Below, one piece after another: positions 1 through 8,465 of a stretch of DNA of 64,000 nucleotides. The position numbers and the translations under genes are program-made. The DNA lies in contig CP034120.1 in the NCBI GenBank assembly GCA_003856375.1, forward strand, positions 1,302,001 through 1,366,000. The letters run 5' to 3'. This DNA is from Glaciecola amylolytica (GTDB lineage Bacteria > Bacteroidota > Bacteroidia > Flavobacteriales_D > Crocinitomicaceae). Each line of letters begins with the position of its first letter. Within the stretch, counting starts at the first letter, position 1. Under the pieces are notes generated by a model. The model made no database searches and had not been told where the DNA came from. It saw only the letters and a program-made list of their open reading frames with translations.

Positions 1-420
1 GCACTCAAAAATATCGACGCTATTGCAAAGGCAACTTACGAAGAATTGATTGCTGTAGACGAGATCGGAGAAAAGATTGCGATTGCAGTTCAGCAGTTTT
101 TCCAGGATGAACGCGCCATTCAAACAATTGAACGTCTGAAACAAGCCGGCTTGCAGTTCGAGATCGAAGAAGTGGCTTTGGATTCGAATACGCTGGAAGG
201 AAAAACCTTTGTTGTTTCGGGAGTTTTCTCACAATTCAGCCGCGATGAAATCAAAGACCTGATCGAGAAGAACGGAGGAAAGAATGTCGGTTCTATTTCT
301 GCAAAAACAACCTATGTATTAGCCGGAGAGAACATGGGGCCTGCAAAATTGGAGAAAGCAAGTTCTTTGGGAATTCCGATCATTTCAGAGGCTGATTTTA
401 TTCAAATGATTTCAAACTAG
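1..420 (+). CDS. ligA: NAD-dependent DNA ligase LigA, C-terminal part
   Basis: The reading frame is open from the first base, so this is the 3' end of a gene that begins before the window (139 codons seen). LigA seals nicks in DNA using NAD+. The visible part contains the end of the helix-hairpin-helix region (VDEIGEKIA) and then a BRCT domain (about residues 60-139 of the fragment: GKTFVVSGVFSQFSRDEIK, a GG pair, and a KTTYVLAGENMGPAKLEKA block typical of LigA BRCT). The catalytic adenylation domain lies outside the window. The stop overlaps the converging reverse-strand gene by 9 bases. Confidence 0.93.
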   Translation, partial: ALKNIDAIAKATYEELIAVDEIGEKIAIAVQQFFQDERAIQTIERLKQAGLQFEIEEVALDSNTLEGKTFVVSGVFSQFSRDEIKDLIEKNGGKNVGSISAKTTYVLAGENMGPAKLEKASSLGIPIISEADFIQMISN

Positions 421-741
421 AAAATCCGCAATTAATTCAAGCCATTTGGCGTTTATTTGTTCGGTTTGAATCGGAGTCATTTGTTCTTCATTGAATGAGG
501 CAGAATCTGAATTCCATTCCAGAGTTCCTTCCGTAAAAGTGCGTGTTTGCTTTTCACCGGAAGCATCCATCGACTGAAAGCTGAGTGCTTGTATCTCAGC
601 CGGACTTTTCGTGATTTTCAGCCATTTGTAAACAAGACTTTTGTCTTCTGATTGAACATCAGTGCGTTTGATCTCGATAATAATTTGAAACTCATTTTCA
701 AAGCAGAAAAGTACGTTGAATGGAAATTGATTTGTCAGCAT
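412..741 (-). CDS. Small hypothetical protein, 109 aa
   Basis: I do not recognise the family. The protein is soluble-looking, with no signal peptide or membrane segment, and has a beta-rich alternating pattern (FQIIIEIKRTDV, YKWLKITKS, TRTFTEGTLEW). It ends on the opposite strand to ligA, overlapping its last 9 bases, a tail-to-tail arrangement seen for other gene pairs in this window. It starts at an ATG, and the coding frame fills the space left by ligA, which supports a real gene. No function can be assigned. Confidence 0.6.
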   Translation of the reverse strand: MLTNQFPFNVLFCFENEFQIIIEIKRTDVQSEDKSLVYKWLKITKSPAEIQALSFQSMDASGEKQTRTFTEGTLEWNSDSASFNEEQMTPIQTEQINAKWLELIADFLV

Positions 742-796
742 GAGACAAAGTTACGAATGAACATACCTTTTAAGCTTAAATAAAGGACAAAATTTG

Positions 797-819
797 TTCT
801 AGGGTTTATAACCCTAGAA
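797..819. repeat. Perfect 10-bp hairpin upstream of dapA
   Basis: TTCTAGGGTT (797-806), loop TAT, AACCCTAGAA (810-819). It is not followed by a T-run on either strand, so it does not look like an intrinsic terminator. It sits between the divergent small gene and dapA and could be a protein-binding site or an RNA structure. Confidence 0.5.
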
Positions 820-957
820 GGGTGTCGCCAAACAAAACGAGTATATTATCGTATGCGTCCGCGCGAAACAAAATCAGCAATCAGATACCTTTTGTTATGA
901 ATTTTAACGTTCTGAAATATTTTATTTTCGACTGTAATGAATCGCTTGAAAAATCCG

Positions 958-965
958 TAATTTTG
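958..965 (+). promoter_or_regulatory. Bacteroidota -7 element for dapA
   Basis: TAATTTTG fits the Bacteroidota TAnnTTTG consensus and lies 31 bases before the dapA ATG. No good TTG -33 partner is seen at the expected spacing, so the call rests on the -7 box and position alone. Confidence 0.4.
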
Positions 966-996
966 TTTGACTTTTTAAGCAATTAAAACAAAAGGA

Positions 997-1872
997 ATGA
1001 ATCTATTTAAAGGAGCCGGAGTTGCATTGGTTACTCCGTTTAATGCAGATATGTCAATTGACTTTCCTGCATTGCGCAGATTGGTACGCGAACAAATCGC
1101 GGGAGGAACAAATTATTTGGTGGTTCAGGGAACTACCGGTGAATCTCCAACTTTAAATAGTGCAGAAAAGAAACAGGTGCTTGATACCGTTTTGGAAGAA
1201 AATAACGGAACACTTCCGATCGTTTACGGAGTAGGAGGAAACAATACACTGGAGGTTGCGGAAGCGTTTAAAAATATTCCACAAGGTGTTGACGGAATTC
1301 TTTCTGTTGCTCCGTATTACAACAAACCGACACAGGCGGGTTATTTGGCGCATTACAAGATGTTGGCCGAGAATACCAATTTACCGATTATTCTATACAA
1401 CGTTCCGGGAAGAACCGGTTCGAATGTATTGGCGGAAACAACATTGGAGTTAGCTGAAATTAAGAACATTGTTGCCATGAAAGAAGCTTCCGGAAACATG
1501 GAGCAAATCATGGAGATTATTCGTTGCAAGCCGGAAGGATTTTTAGTTCTTTCAGGAGACGATGCAATTACAATGCCTTTGATCGCTGCCGGAGCGGATG
1601 GAGTTATTTCCGTAGTCGCAAATTCATTCCCTGCTCATTTCAGCAAAATGGTTACAAGCGCTTTGAACGGAGATATGGAAACTGCAAGAAAATACCATTA
1701 CGATTTACTGCCGGTTACAAAATTGCTTTTTGCAGAAGGAAATCCGGGTGGAGTGAAAATTGCCCTGGAAGAACTGGGATGGATGAAACCATACATGAGA
1801 CTTCCTTTGGTGCAGGTTTCGGATGCTTTGAAAGCAAAAATCATTGCTGAAACAAAGAAATTGATCGGATAA
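997..1872 (+). CDS. dapA: 4-hydroxy-tetrahydrodipicolinate synthase DapA
   Basis: DapA condenses pyruvate with aspartate semialdehyde, the first committed step to lysine and to diaminopimelate for peptidoglycan. At 291 aa it has normal family length. The pyruvate-binding motif GTTGES is at residues 45-50, the catalytic tyrosine and substrate arginine are in YNVPGRT (Tyr134, Arg139), and the Schiff-base lysine is in VAMKEASGN (Lys162). The TIM-barrel pattern is intact. The gene appears monocistronic, with a -7 element upstream and an intrinsic terminator just after the stop. Confidence 0.97.
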   Translation: MNLFKGAGVALVTPFNADMSIDFPALRRLVREQIAGGTNYLVVQGTTGESPTLNSAEKKQVLDTVLEENNGTLPIVYGVGGNNTLEVAEAFKNIPQGVDGILSVAPYYNKPTQAGYLAHYKMLAENTNLPIILYNVPGRTGSNVLAETTLELAEIKNIVAMKEASGNMEQIMEIIRCKPEGFLVLSGDDAITMPLIAAGADGVISVVANSFPAHFSKMVTSALNGDMETARKYHYDLLPVTKLLFAEGNPGGVKIALEELGWMKPYMRLPLVQVSDALKAKIIAETKKLIG

Positions 1873-1903
1873 GAAAACGGATTTTAATTCGATAAAAAAC
1901 ACG

Positions 1904-1936
1904 AAGAGGCTATTTTATTGAGATAGCCTTTTTTTA
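1904..1936 (+). terminator. Intrinsic terminator after dapA
   Basis: AGGCTAT (1907-1913) pairs with ATAGCCT (1923-1929), followed by TTTTTTT. It lies 35 bases after the dapA stop codon. Confidence 0.85.
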
Positions 1937-2023
1937 TTTCCCGAATGAGGCAAAATGAACCAACCTTCTAATAGCAGAATACGTTCTTTTTTTTAGACAG
2001 AACTCATTCAAATAACCATTAAG

Positions 2024-2995
2024 ATGTATAAACTCCTTTTCTCCATCGTTTGTCTTTTTGCAGTGATCACTTCGCGCGCGCAGCAAAACCTTGTTCCCAA
2101 TGGCGATTTTGAAGAATACTACAATTGCCCGAGTACAGCGGCCGGATATTTTCTCTATACGGCCTCTAAGTATTGGACCACACCTACATTGGCGAGTCCC
2201 GATTATTGTCATGCATGCAGCGATGATTACGATAGCTTTTTCGAAAGATTCAAATACAGTGTTCCTGAAAATTATTATGGTTATCAGCCTGCACATTCCG
2301 GTGATGGATATGCAGCTATTGCCTGCCAGCAAAATTCGGACGGAACACAGCAGTATATAGAATACATTCAGGTAGAATTACAAGAACAATTAATTGAAGG
2401 AAAGTTGTACGAAGTAAAATTTTTTGTTCATAATCCTAAATATCAATTTTGCATTAATTCGGTTGGTGCTTTGTTCACTTCTTCGGAGTTGAATCTGAAT
2501 ATCAGTGAGCTGATTCCACTTTCGCCGCAAATTACCAGCAATCCGAATGTGTATTTCCGCGATACCACTTCCTGGTATGAAGTGAAGCAGTCTTTTCGTG
2601 CTGTGGGCGATGAGAAATTCCTGACCATCGGCTTATTTAAGAAGTTTCCGGAATTGAAAGTCATTCATCATGAAGGCTGGGTTCCCGTATTCAACACGAT
2701 GTGGGGCATCTTATACATCGATGATGTTTCGGTTATGGAAAAGGCACCGGAGTTGGCAAATATTTTCACTCCGAACGGCGATGGATTAAATGATTCATAC
2801 GAGCTGGATTTAAAAATGATGGGAGCTTCCAATGCCGTGATACTGAATCGTTGGGGAAATGTAATGGCTGAAGGAAGTACTTCGCTGAATTGGGACGGAA
2901 CTTTTGAAGGAAATGCTTGTCCGGATGGAGTTTATTTTATCAAGCTCGAATTTGAAAACAGCACCGAAACGAAAGCCATTCAACTGATTCGCTAA
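2024..2995 (+). CDS. Secreted protein with T9SS type B (gliding-motility-associated) C-terminal domain
   Basis: A 323-aa exported protein. It begins with a Sec signal peptide (MYKLLFSIVCLFAVITSRAQ, cleavage around residue 20) followed by NLVPNGDFEEYYNCP, a start common in Bacteroidota surface proteins with a jelly-roll-like module. The last ~85 residues form the CHU_C/type B sorting domain: NIFTPNGDGLNDSYEL, NRWGNVM, LNWDGTFEGNACPDGVYF. This marks export through the type IX system and surface retention or release. The ligand or role of the central part is unknown. It stands alone between dapA and a lipoprotein gene. Confidence 0.85.
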   Translation: MYKLLFSIVCLFAVITSRAQQNLVPNGDFEEYYNCPSTAAGYFLYTASKYWTTPTLASPDYCHACSDDYDSFFERFKYSVPENYYGYQPAHSGDGYAAIACQQNSDGTQQYIEYIQVELQEQLIEGKLYEVKFFVHNPKYQFCINSVGALFTSSELNLNISELIPLSPQITSNPNVYFRDTTSWYEVKQSFRAVGDEKFLTIGLFKKFPELKVIHHEGWVPVFNTMWGILYIDDVSVMEKAPELANIFTPNGDGLNDSYELDLKMMGASNAVILNRWGNVMAEGSTSLNWDGTFEGNACPDGVYFIKLEFENSTETKAIQLIR

Positions 2996-3449
2996 AGAAT
3001 ACCATTCTTTCTGTTTTAACGGCTGACCTGTTCCGCAATTTAGTTGACACATTCTTTTTTTTCGCAGATATTAAATAAGTTCATAATCCGCGCTCATCTT
3101 TGGTGAGTCTGCGGTATCAGCGGGCCATAAAAATCACTTATATTTTCGTATAAAACGGATACCGTAAATAGCTTACGTTGCTGAGTGCGATCTTTGTATC
3201 ACCATTCACAACAACATAACCCTTTTCGTTCATCAACCACCATTATTTCATCAACGAAAGCAAAGAGTTTTTATAACCGGGAGTTTCCACAGCCAGTGGA
3301 AACTCCGTTGCTTTACCGAAGCGATCAGGTCGAATCTGATTTCAGTATTTTTCTTGATATGTCATTCAAAATCTTCACGGATGGCAAAAAAAATAAACAA
3401 ATACTTAGCTGATTGGCTGAAAATTAATAGATTCGCACCTAAATACTCA
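2996..3449. other. 454-bp non-coding stretch with repeat fragments
   Basis: No convincing gene is seen. Around 3080-3125 there is a stretch alternating ATCCGCG-, GAGTCTGCGG- and CAGCGGG-like words, resembling the CGCAGAT/ATCCGCG interspersed repeats of other genomes. At 3280-3306 there is a perfect hairpin: GGAGTTTCCAC, loop AGCCA, GTGGAAACTCC, not followed by a T-run. Short open frames here (for example from 3185) have no protein-like features. Confidence 0.5.
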
Positions 3450-4316
3450 ATGATGAAAAACAAACTAATCTTAGTTAGCGCCTTGTTGATGTTTGCTTAT
3501 GCTTGTGGTTCGGGAGAAGAAAAACAAGAAATTGCAGCAATAGAAGAACAAGAAACAGTTGATGCTGCTAATGTAAACTACAATATTCCGTCTCCTTCAG
3601 AGCAATTTGCTTTGATTTCCAAGATGGATGCGGTAAAGAACACTAAAATTCTACACGATCCTGCTTTAGCTGACAAGTATTCCAATTCATCTCAGAAAGC
3701 ATTGAATTTCGGAGTGTACACAGCTGATGTTGCCTATTTGACTTCATTCAATGAAACCAATAAATACCTGAGTTACTTCGGTAAACTGGAAAAATTGGGA
3801 TCTGACATTGGTGTAGCGCAGGTTTTCGGTACTGAGTTGGGAGAACTGGCAAAAAAATGGGATGGAAATGCGGATTCATTGTTCAAATTGAGCGATGACA
3901 TTTACAACCGTACATTCCAGCGTTTGATTGAAATCGAAAAAGGAGACGAACTTTCTTTGATGCTTGTTGGGGGATGGATTGAGTCGATGCACCTAATGCT
4001 TGGAAGCTCCAAAGGATTCGGGAAATCGCCTAAATTGGATCAGGCTTTGGCAGATCAGAAGTTGGTAGCAGAGAATTTGTTGGAGTTTTTGGTAAGCTAC
4101 CAGGACAACGAGGCTGTGAAAGAATATTCAGCGGCGATCGAGCAAGTTCTGAAAGTCTATGAACAAATGGATTGCAGCACGGGAGAAACAAAAGTTCAGA
4201 ACTCGAATGGTAAACTGACTTTTTCTGGCGGAGATAACTGCAAAATGACCCAGAAATGCTTTGATGCATTGGCGAAAAAAATCACTGAAATACGTACGAA
4301 AATTATAACTGCTTAA
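3450..4316 (+). CDS. Lipoprotein of unknown function, 288 aa
   Basis: I chose the start at MMKNKLILVSALLMFAYAC because it gives a lipoprotein signal peptide with the lipobox cysteine at residue 19. The upstream in-frame extension from a TTG at 3354 has no signal-like character. After the cysteine comes an acidic linker (GSGEEKQEIAAIEEQE), then a mostly helical domain (residues ~50-250) with motifs such as ALNFGVYTADVAYLTSFNE and GGWIESMHLMLG. Similar lipoproteins are widespread in Bacteroidota, but I know of no function. The gene is followed after 10 bases by another secreted-protein gene, so the two probably form an operon that ends at the terminator near 4818. Confidence 0.75.
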   Translation: MMKNKLILVSALLMFAYACGSGEEKQEIAAIEEQETVDAANVNYNIPSPSEQFALISKMDAVKNTKILHDPALADKYSNSSQKALNFGVYTADVAYLTSFNETNKYLSYFGKLEKLGSDIGVAQVFGTELGELAKKWDGNADSLFKLSDDIYNRTFQRLIEIEKGDELSLMLVGGWIESMHLMLGSSKGFGKSPKLDQALADQKLVAENLLEFLVSYQDNEAVKEYSAAIEQVLKVYEQMDCSTGETKVQNSNGKLTFSGGDNCKMTQKCFDALAKKITEIRTKIITA

Positions 4317-4326
4317 TTTTTTAGAC

Positions 4327-4794
4327 ATGAAATTTATTGTAACATTAACCCTATTATTCGGATTTGTCTTTGGATTTGCTCAATGTCCGCCGGCAGAAAC
4401 GTTCCTGAAAAAGAAAAAAAATAAAGATGAGTATAATTTAAGTTCTCAATCCCGTTCGGGTGCTATTGCAGCTGATGAATCCTATGAAATGTCATTTATT
4501 GCACATCCCGGATTGGATTACAGATTGACAACCGTATTGGGTGAAGGAAGTGTAGGAACTTTGAACTACGAAATTTACGAATTGGTAGTGGAAAAGAAAA
4601 TGGAAGGCGACAAGGAAGTCTTTAAGAAAGTAAAGAAAGTATTGGCTTCTTCCGGTTCTGAATCCCTGGAGTTTATTTCCGATAAATCCCGCAAAATCTT
4701 CATCAACGTTTCGATTACGGGAGGTGATAAGAAGAAACATGCATGTGTTGGAGTAATCATCGAAACAAAACGCTCCGTAAAAACAGGATTTTAA
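4327..4794 (+). CDS. Small exported protein, 155 aa
   Basis: It has a Sec signal peptide (MKFIVTLTLLFGFVFGFAQ) followed by CPPAETFLKKKKNKDEYN and a compact beta-rich domain (SYEMSFIAHPGLDYRLTTVLGE to GVIIETKRS). The cysteine after the signal peptide is followed by proline and does not form a clear lipobox. It lies 10 bases downstream of the lipoprotein gene, so the two are probably co-transcribed. The pair may act together at the periplasmic face of a membrane, which is inference only. No family is recognised. Confidence 0.7.
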   Translation: MKFIVTLTLLFGFVFGFAQCPPAETFLKKKKNKDEYNLSSQSRSGAIAADESYEMSFIAHPGLDYRLTTVLGEGSVGTLNYEIYELVVEKKMEGDKEVFKKVKKVLASSGSESLEFISDKSRKIFINVSITGGDKKKHACVGVIIETKRSVKTGF

Positions 4795-4817
4795 TCTTTC
4801 TTTTGAACTTTATTCCA

Positions 4818-4850
4818 AAAGCCTCGTAAATTTGCGGGGCTTTCTTGTTT
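4818..4850 (+). terminator. Intrinsic terminator
   Basis: AAAGCCTCG (4818-4826) pairs over 9 bp, with one G-T, with CGGGGCTTT (4835-4843), then TTCTTGTTT. It closes the 3450-4794 unit. Confidence 0.88.
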
Positions 4851-4947
4851 AATGCAGGGAATGAAAGGATGAAAAGTTCAAAAGCTGAAAAAGATTCAAA
4901 TCGAACTCTTTGAGCTCTTTGAACTCTTTTAACGTTTAAACTTTAAA

Positions 4948-5952
4948 ATGAATCAATCACACGAAATACTGAAGCTTGTTGAACAGGCTCAATTAATTGT
5001 CATTACCTCTCATAAATCTCCCGACGGAGATTCTATCGGAAGTTCACTTGCACTGTTTCATCTTCTGAAAAAGTGGAACAAATCCGTTCGTGTGGTTCAT
5101 CCGGATCCCGCTCCTGCTTTTTTGCATTGGGTTCAGGGACAGGAAGAGATCATCGATTTCGAAAGAAGTCCCGGAAAAGCAAAAGAAGCGCTCGGACAGG
5201 CGGATTTGATTTTCTGTCTGGATTACAACGAGCCTTCACGCGTCGGAGAAGCAATGCAGCCGTTTTTGGTTGAAGCAAAAGCACAAAAAGTGATGATCGA
5301 TCATCATTTGCATCCGGCAGATTTTTGCCAGCAGGTCATTTCCGATACATCAGCATCTTCGACCTGTGAATTGATTTACAAATGGGTGAAAGACATCGAC
5401 CGTCTGGATGATCTGAACGAAGTTTCCGGTGCTGCAATTTACCTTGGAATCATGACGGATACGGGTTCTTTCCGTTTTCCTTCCGTGAGCTCGTTTACAC
5501 ACGAAGCGATCGGAGATCTGATCCGAAGAGGAGTGAAGCATTTCCTGATTCATGAAGCGGTTTACGATACAAATACAGTTGACCGGATTAAACTAAGAGG
5601 TTTTGCCTTGTCGGAAAAATTGGTGTGTCTGAATGAAATTCATGTCGGATACGCATCCCTTTCCGAGGAAGAACTGAACCGGTTCCATTATCAAAAAGGA
5701 GATACGGAAGGATTGGTGAATCAGATTCTGGGAATTCAGGGAATTAAAATGGCCGTATTGTTCGTTGAAAAAGAAGGGAAGGTCAAGATTTCCTTCCGGT
5801 CCAAAGGAGATTACTACGTGAATGAATTGGCAAAAGTACATTTCGATGGTGGCGGACATGCCTATGCTTCAGGAGGAATTTCGTCTGAAACACTGGAAAA
5901 AACAATCGAAAAATTTGTAACATTTGTAAAAGATTTCATTCCTAAAGCATGA
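4948..5952 (+). CDS. nrnA: Bifunctional oligoribonuclease / pAp phosphatase NrnA (DHH family)
   Basis: NrnA-type enzymes degrade very short RNA oligonucleotides and dephosphorylate 3'-phosphoadenosine 5'-phosphate in the cytoplasm. At 334 aa it has normal length. The DHH domain shows HKSPDGDSIG (His22, Asp26, Asp28), a middle aspartate in IFCLDYNEP, the signature DHH (Asp118-His120), and a fourth metal-site aspartate in IMTDTGSFRF. The C-terminal DHHA1 domain ends with GGGHAYASGG. Its stop overlaps the next gene's start (ATGA at 5949), so it is translationally coupled to two FKBP-type lipoproteins. Confidence 0.9.
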   Translation: MNQSHEILKLVEQAQLIVITSHKSPDGDSIGSSLALFHLLKKWNKSVRVVHPDPAPAFLHWVQGQEEIIDFERSPGKAKEALGQADLIFCLDYNEPSRVGEAMQPFLVEAKAQKVMIDHHLHPADFCQQVISDTSASSTCELIYKWVKDIDRLDDLNEVSGAAIYLGIMTDTGSFRFPSVSSFTHEAIGDLIRRGVKHFLIHEAVYDTNTVDRIKLRGFALSEKLVCLNEIHVGYASLSEEELNRFHYQKGDTEGLVNQILGIQGIKMAVLFVEKEGKVKISFRSKGDYYVNELAKVHFDGGGHAYASGGISSETLEKTIEKFVTFVKDFIPKA

Positions 5953-6461
5953 TAAAAAAAGAATTTGTTTTTTGCCTGTTGCTGGTTTGTTCCTGTTCAG
6001 AAGAGGAAAAACCGCCCAAACCTGTGAATTGGAATATCGAGAAATCCACTGAAATGAACAAGGAGTTGGCAATTGAGCAGGATTTGGACATCGATTTATA
6101 TTTTGCCCAACATGAAAATTGGGAAGTCAAACAAACCGGAACAGGTTTGCGTTACGTGATTTTCAAACCAACGGACGGAGCAATGCCGAAACCGGGTATG
6201 GAAGCACGAACTCAATACAAGATCAGTTTACTGGATGGAACCGAAGTTTATCAAACGGCGTCTGACGAAGTTGATATTTTCCGCATTGACAAAAGCGATA
6301 TGGAATCAGGGATTCACGAAGGAATCAAATTGATGCATGTCGGGGAAAAGGCGAAACTGGTTTTCCCGAGCCATCTGGCTCATGGTTTGGTTGGTGACTT
6401 TGCGAAAATTCCACCGCTTTCACCCTTGGTAGTAGATATTGAATTAATAGGAATAGAATGA
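5949..6461 (+). CDS. FKBP-type peptidyl-prolyl isomerase lipoprotein, GldI-like
   Basis: A 170-aa lipoprotein. The signal peptide ends in LLVCSC, so lipidation should fall at a cysteine near residue 15-17. The rest is an FKBP fold (about residues 60-170: GTGLRYVIFKP, DGTEVYQT, GIHEGIKLMHVGEKAKLVFPS, AHG, PPLSPLVVDIELIGIE). FKBPs speed proline isomerisation. In flavobacteria a lipoprotein FKBP next to an nrnA-like gene is GldI, needed for gliding and type IX secretion. Size and position fit, but I cannot separate GldI from related periplasmic FKBPs by eye. It overlaps nrnA and the next gene by 4 bases each. Confidence 0.75.
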   Translation: MIKKEFVFCLLLVCSCSEEEKPPKPVNWNIEKSTEMNKELAIEQDLDIDLYFAQHENWEVKQTGTGLRYVIFKPTDGAMPKPGMEARTQYKISLLDGTEVYQTASDEVDIFRIDKSDMESGIHEGIKLMHVGEKAKLVFPSHLAHGLVGDFAKIPPLSPLVVDIELIGIE

Positions 6462-7339
6462 AACTGGTTAACTGTTTAATGATTGTTTTGCTTTTATCGG
6501 CAGCGTGTACTTCAGGAGTAGATACAGCAGAACCGAAAACAAAAGCACCAACTACGCGCGAATTTGACAACGGACTTTCCGATGCGGAAAAACTGATCGA
6601 ACCGAAAAAAACAATTGAAGATAAAAAGACCTTCCCGAATGGAATCCGTATTCAGTGGTTTGAAAAAACGGATGGTCCTTTGGTTCAGGAAGGAGCTGTT
6701 TACGAAATTAATTTCAAGACCAAACTGGAAAACGGCGAAGTGGTTGACGGAAATTTCAAACTGAAAAGAGACATGCTTCCTTTTTTGGTTGGATACGGAA
6801 TGCAGACAGCAGGATTTGACCTTGCAATGAAAGAATTGAGAGTGGGGGATTTTGTGGAAGTTTTCATTCCCGGAAAACTTGCCCGCGGAAAAAAAGGAAT
6901 TCCGGGGATTATTCCTCCGAATGCTCCGAATATTGTGATGCTGCGTGTTGGAAAGGAAATTAAACCGCTTAAAACCGTTGATGGAGTAAAAGTGTGGCGT
7001 TTGGAAGAAAATCCGGAAATGACGGATGCAAAAGTCGGTGAAAATTCCAATCTGGCGATTCATTATTTTGTAGGAACGAAGTCGAACCCGCGATACGATA
7101 ATTCTTACCAGCGCAATGTGCCTTTCGGTTTCGGGATGAAAGATGCTTCCCTGATTCCGGGTTTGAGAAAAGGAATTCTGAATGCGAAAATGTATGACAA
7201 ACTATACATTGTTGTTCCGGCAAAAGAAGCGTATGGTTCAAGAGGTTATGTAGATTTGGTGAAACCGAACGAAGACTTGTTTTACGACATTATTATCATG
7301 GATGTTGACGGAAAATCCGTCCAAAAAAATGAAAATTGA
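6458..7339 (+). CDS. Lipoprotein with two FKBP-like domains
   Basis: A 293-aa lipoprotein with signal peptide MKLVNCLMIVLLLSAAC (lipobox cysteine residue 17). Two FKBP-like units follow: one at about residues 70-170 (GAVYEINFKTKLENGEVVD, MKELRVGDFVEVFIPGKLA, GIIPPNAPNIVMLRV) and one at about 190-285 (NLAIHYFVG, GLRKGILNAKMYDKLYIVVP, AYGSRGY, DLFYDIIIMDV). It is translationally coupled to the GldI-like gene (ATGA overlap at 6458). The tandem arrangement suggests a periplasmic folding factor for exported proteins, possibly T9SS parts. Whether both active sites are complete is not clear from the sequence alone. Confidence 0.75.
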   Translation: MKLVNCLMIVLLLSAACTSGVDTAEPKTKAPTTREFDNGLSDAEKLIEPKKTIEDKKTFPNGIRIQWFEKTDGPLVQEGAVYEINFKTKLENGEVVDGNFKLKRDMLPFLVGYGMQTAGFDLAMKELRVGDFVEVFIPGKLARGKKGIPGIIPPNAPNIVMLRVGKEIKPLKTVDGVKVWRLEENPEMTDAKVGENSNLAIHYFVGTKSNPRYDNSYQRNVPFGFGMKDASLIPGLRKGILNAKMYDKLYIVVPAKEAYGSRGYVDLVKPNEDLFYDIIIMDVDGKSVQKNEN

Positions 7340-7472
7340 GCATATAAAATTGAAAAGGTCTGATCACCGCAAAACTTTTCAAAACACCATTTTAAATGAT
7401 CAATTTGGCGTTATGAACTTGTAAATGTTGGAATTAACGTTTTTTTGCAGGTGAAATTTATCTTTTTTTTGT

Positions 7473-7480
7473 TAGTTTTG
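7473..7480 (+). promoter_or_regulatory. Bacteroidota -7 element for the M23 peptidase gene
   Basis: TAGTTTTG fits TAnnTTTG. A TTG at 7445-7447 is present, but its spacing of 25 bases is wider than usual. The element lies 31 bases before the ATG. Confidence 0.4.
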
Positions 7481-7511
7481 CGACACCCAGAACATACCAA
7501 GATAAAAAATC

Positions 7512-8465
7512 ATGAACAAATTTCTTTCTTTCTTCCTTCTGTTTGTTTCATTTTCGGGATTGGCTCAAACTCCGATTGATACTGTAAGTACCGAAAAAGG
7601 TAAAATGGTTCTTTTCTCGAACCGCACCTGGAAATTCCTCATGGATGAAGAGTTTGACGGAATCATGAACGAAGCGCTTTTTAACCGCATTCAGGCAGAT
7701 ACGAACCTGAATCTGGTTCAGACCTGGGATAACGATATTTGCTTCACTTCTGAAAGAACTAATGATTTGTCCCGCATGAATGACACACTTTGGTTGTGTC
7801 TGGTAGATGATTTACACAAAGAATTTGTTTCACCTGTTCCCGGAATCGTTACTTCCCGTTACGGATACAGAAAAGGAAGATATCACAACGGAATTGATTT
7901 GAACCTGCGCACGGGAGATACGGTGAAAGCTGCATTCTCGGGTCGTGTTCGCTATGCAAAGTGGAATGACGGAGGTTTTGGAAATCTGGTAATTATCCGC
8001 CACCACAATGGGTTGGAAACGTTTTATGCCCATCTTTCAAGACATCTGGTAGCTCCGGATCAGGAAGTGAAAGCCGGCGAACCGATCGGATTGGGTGGAA
8101 ATACAGGACGTTCGTTTGGAGCACATTTACATTTTGAAGTACGTTTCTACGATTCACCGATGAATCCGGAAGAAGTAATTGATTTTGCCAAAAAAGAACT
8201 GAAAGACGAGAACCTGATGGTTCATAAACGTTTGTTCAGACCGGGAGCAAAACCAAGCGACGAAGAAATCTCAGGGGAATCAATTGCTGCCGTTCAGGCA
8301 AGAACAGAAGCGGCTGCAACCCGAAAATATTACAAGATCAGAACAGGAGATACTCTTTCTCAGATTGCAGCGAAAAGCAATACCACTGTCTCCAGATTGT
8401 GCAAGCTCAACGGAATTCGTCCTACAACCTTACTTCAGGTAGGAAGACAGGTGAGAGTGAGATAA
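7512..8465 (+). CDS. M23 family metallopeptidase with C-terminal LysM domain
   Basis: A 317-aa exported peptidoglycan-cleaving enzyme or divisome/cell-wall regulator. It has a signal peptide (MNKFLSFFLLFVSFSGLAQ), an N-terminal region of unknown role (residues 20-105), then a LytM/M23 domain with the zinc ligands of HNGID (His125, Asp129) and the HLH motif (His205, His207). All M23 catalytic residues look intact, so it is probably active rather than an EnvC/NlpD-type activator. A single LysM (about 274-316: YYKIRTGDTLSQIAAKSN) should bind peptidoglycan. It is transcribed alone. Confidence 0.92.
   Translation: MNKFLSFFLLFVSFSGLAQTPIDTVSTEKGKMVLFSNRTWKFLMDEEFDGIMNEALFNRIQADTNLNLVQTWDNDICFTSERTNDLSRMNDTLWLCLVDDLHKEFVSPVPGIVTSRYGYRKGRYHNGIDLNLRTGDTVKAAFSGRVRYAKWNDGGFGNLVIIRHHNGLETFYAHLSRHLVAPDQEVKAGEPIGLGGNTGRSFGAHLHFEVRFYDSPMNPEEVIDFAKKELKDENLMVHKRLFRPGAKPSDEEISGESIAAVQARTEAAATRKYYKIRTGDTLSQIAAKSNTTVSRLCKLNGIRPTTLLQVGRQVRVR

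Noticed and set aside
3185-3412. 75-codon open frame upstream of the lipoprotein gene
   Set aside because: Low-complexity Ser/His-rich start, contains the perfect hairpin at 3280-3306, and shows no signal peptide or recognisable domain.
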